Shown here: one piece after another, positions 6,314 to 7,530 of the stretch
How positions within the stretch are numbered: position 1 is the first letter of the stretch
How the letters are laid out: every line of letters begins with the position of its first letter
Assembly: GCA_013821865.1 (NCBI GenBank)
Contig: PNJM01000132.1
Span: 1-7,530 of the forward strand
Direction of reading: 5' to 3'
DNA from: Rhodocyclaceae bacterium
Lineage (GTDB): Bacteria > Pseudomonadota > Gammaproteobacteria > Burkholderiales > Rhodocyclaceae
Length of the DNA: 7,530 nt
The notes under the pieces: model-generated
What the model was told of the DNA's origin: nothing
Database searches by the model: none
What the model saw: only the letters and a program-made list of their open reading frames with translations
Made by a program: the position numbers and the translations under genes

Positions 6314-6938
6314 CTGGGACGGCACATTGCTGGACTCTGCCGGCGCCATCGTCGCCTGCATGCAGGCGGCCGCGGCTGATCTGGGCATCACGCCGCCTGA
6401 CGACGGAACTGCCCGGCGGGTAATCGGGCTGGGCCTGCACGATGCGCTCTCGAAGGCGATGCCAGGTGTGCCGGAGAGCGAATACAGGCGGGTGGCGGAG
6501 CGCTACCGCCACCACTACCTGTCGCAGGACCACGAGTTGTCGCTGTTTCCCGGCGCCCATGAACTCGTCGCCGAGCTGTCCGCGGCCGGCTGCCTGCTCG
6601 GTGTCGCCACCGGCAAGAGCCGGCTCGGCCTGAACCGGGCGCTCGATGCCTCCGGCCTGAAGGCGTATTTCCATGCCACGCGCTGTGCCGACGAGTGCTC
6701 CTCGAAGCCCGCCCCGGATATGTTGCTCGAAATCATGGATGAACTGGGTACGATGCCGGAGCAGACATTGATGATCGGCGATACCACGCACGACCTGCAG
6801 ATGGCAAAAAATGCCCGTGTCGATGTGCTCGGCGTCGGCTACGGCGCTCATCCGCGTGAGGCGCTGGAAGCCGAGCGGCCGCTCGGCCTGTTCGACGATT
6901 TTTCACAACTGACCGAATGGCTGAGGCGGCACGGCTGA
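6282..6938 (+). CDS. HAD-superfamily (IA) phosphatase, phosphoglycolate phosphatase-like
   Basis: This 218-residue protein has all four HAD motifs: DWDGTLLDS with nucleophile D11 and acid/base D13, VATGKS with T110, the motif III lysine in SKPAPD (K142), and MIGDTTHD with D167 and D171. A helical cap between residues about 20 and 85 places it in subfamily IA. It probably dephosphorylates a small phosphorylated metabolite. Phosphoglycolate phosphatase (Gph) is the commonest name for such proteins, but the substrate cannot be told from sequence, so no symbol is given. The start ATG 6282 puts the nucleophile at the usual place; ATG 6267 is a possible alternative adding five residues. It overlaps rluC by 32 bases in another frame and is very likely co-transcribed with it. 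Confidence 0.93.
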   Translation: MGRNYRLIVFDWDGTLLDSAGAIVACMQAAAADLGITPPDDGTARRVIGLGLHDALSKAMPGVPESEYRRVAERYRHHYLSQDHELSLFPGAHELVAELSAAGCLLGVATGKSRLGLNRALDASGLKAYFHATRCADECSSKPAPDMLLEIMDELGTMPEQTLMIGDTTHDLQMAKNARVDVLGVGYGAHPREALEAERPLGLFDDFSQLTEWLRRHG

Positions 6939-6966
6939 TCCGGGGAATTTTTCGACGATTCCGGGC

Positions 6967-6972
6967 TATACT
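6967..6972 (+). promoter_or_regulatory. Possible -10 box upstream of the peptidase gene
   Basis: TATACT matches the sigma70 -10 consensus in five of six bases and lies 82 bases before ATG 7055 in the 116-bp gap after the HAD gene. No good -35 was found at 16-18 bp, so this is tentative. No intrinsic terminator for the rluC-HAD pair was seen in the gap either. Confidence 0.3.
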
Positions 6973-7054
6973 TTCTGCGCGACGCATGGCGCGACCTACC
7001 TACCCGACAGCGGAAAGCAGGGCGGCAGTGTCTATCTGAAACAGGACAAACGGA

Positions 7055-7530
7055 ATGCCTGATACTCCCAACAACGATCCCGCCTGGGAACGCAAGATCA
7101 TCGAGAAGCTGGCGCTGGAGGCGCTCACCGAGCAGCGGCGGCGCCGGCGCTGGGGCATTTTTTTCAAGGTGCTCGGCTTCGCCTATTTGACGCTGCTGAT
7201 CGTCATTTTCGGCGACTGGGGAGAGACGGCCGAGAAACTCGGCGACGGCAAAAAACACACAGCGATGGTGCAGCTCAATGGCGTCATCAAGTCGAGCGGG
7301 GAGGCGAGTGCGGAGAAGGTGATGTCGGCGCTTCAATCCGCCTTCGAGGACAAGGGCACCCAGGGCATCATCCTGCGCATCAACAGCCCGGGCGGCAGCC
7401 CGGTGCAGTCGGGCATCATAAACGACGAGATCAAGCGTCTGCGCGCCAAGCACCCGGGCATCCCGCTCTACGCCGTGATCGAGGATGTCTGCGCCTCGGG
7501 CGGTTACTATGTCGCTGCGGCTGCCGACAG
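7055..7530 (+). CDS. sppA: Signal peptide peptidase SppA-type S49 protease, N-terminal part (3' end outside window)
   Basis: Family S49 serine peptidases sit in the cytoplasmic membrane and digest released signal peptides and membrane fragments with a Ser/Lys dyad. The frame is open to the window edge (158 residues). It shows a cytoplasmic, Arg-rich N-terminus (EQRRRRRW, 26-33), one membrane anchor (about 34-53, IFFKVLGFAYLTLLIVIF), and the start of the ClpP-like fold with GIILRINSPGGSPV (104-117). The nucleophile region is CASGGYYVAAAAD, with S148 as the likely catalytic serine. A lysine expected in the missing C-terminal half cannot be checked. The single N-terminal anchor and early serine fit the short (about 320-residue) SppA rather than the 67-kDa E. 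coli form. AGGA at 7043-7046, eight bases before the ATG, supports the start. Confidence 0.92.
   Translation, partial: MPDTPNNDPAWERKIIEKLALEALTEQRRRRRWGIFFKVLGFAYLTLLIVIFGDWGETAEKLGDGKKHTAMVQLNGVIKSSGEASAEKVMSALQSAFEDKGTQGIILRINSPGGSPVQSGIINDEIKRLRAKHPGIPLYAVIEDVCASGGYYVAAAAD

Noticed and set aside
6891..6960. Ten-base direct repeat TTCGACGATT (6891-6900 and 6951-6960)
   Set aside because: Short, one copy is inside coding sequence, and no mobile element or conserved structure goes with it; likely chance.
6986..7039. Tiny ORF (17 codons) upstream of the peptidase gene
   Set aside because: No ribosome binding site and no recognisable peptide; not supported.
1..7530. CRISPR arrays, tRNA or rRNA genes, insertion sequences with terminal inverted repeats, prophage sites
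   Set aside because: Both strands were read for regular repeats, cloverleaf-like segments and transposase motifs; none was found apart from the intron fragment.

Overview
The window is GC-rich bacterial chromosome. It reads as a betaproteobacterium (Rhodocyclales or a relative is my guess from gene order and protein character; this is inference, no search was possible). Most of it is housekeeping genes on familiar protein families: uvrB (3' part), a low-molecular-weight tyrosine phosphatase, rne, rluC, a HAD phosphatase and the 5' part of an S49 peptidase gene.

Layout. uvrB runs in from the left edge and ends in an ATGA overlap with the phosphatase gene (739-1221). Then comes about 1 kb that does not look like the rest (about 1213-2200). 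It holds a minus-strand 3'-terminal fragment of a group II intron (domains V and VI, no reverse transcriptase), a 131-residue secreted protein I do not recognise firmly, and a small periplasmic protein of the CopK copper-binding type, closed by a strong hairpin. On the minus strand, convergent with these, is rne (2226-4904), a full-length RNase E with its catalytic core, membrane anchor and Arg-rich tail. A 428-bp divergent leader region (4905-5332) separates rne from rluC, the same head-to-head order as in E. coli. rluC overlaps the HAD phosphatase gene, and after 116 bp the SppA-type peptidase gene starts and runs off the right edge.

How it fits together. The core genes serve DNA repair (UvrB), RNA processing and decay (RNase E), 23S rRNA pseudouridylation (RluC), metabolite dephosphorylation (HAD) and signal- or membrane-peptide digestion (SppA). 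The accessory piece between the phosphatase and rne looks like a small copper-handling insertion with the debris of a retroelement at its left border. The points most worth a second look are: the intron remnant, whose predicted 3' end falls inside the last codons of the phosphatase gene; a very AT-rich 40-60 bp tract inside that same gene with no change in protein length; the CopK-like protein with one expected Cu-ligand Met replaced by His; and a hairpin that covers part of the rne ribosome binding site. I did not find a wholly new multi-gene system here.
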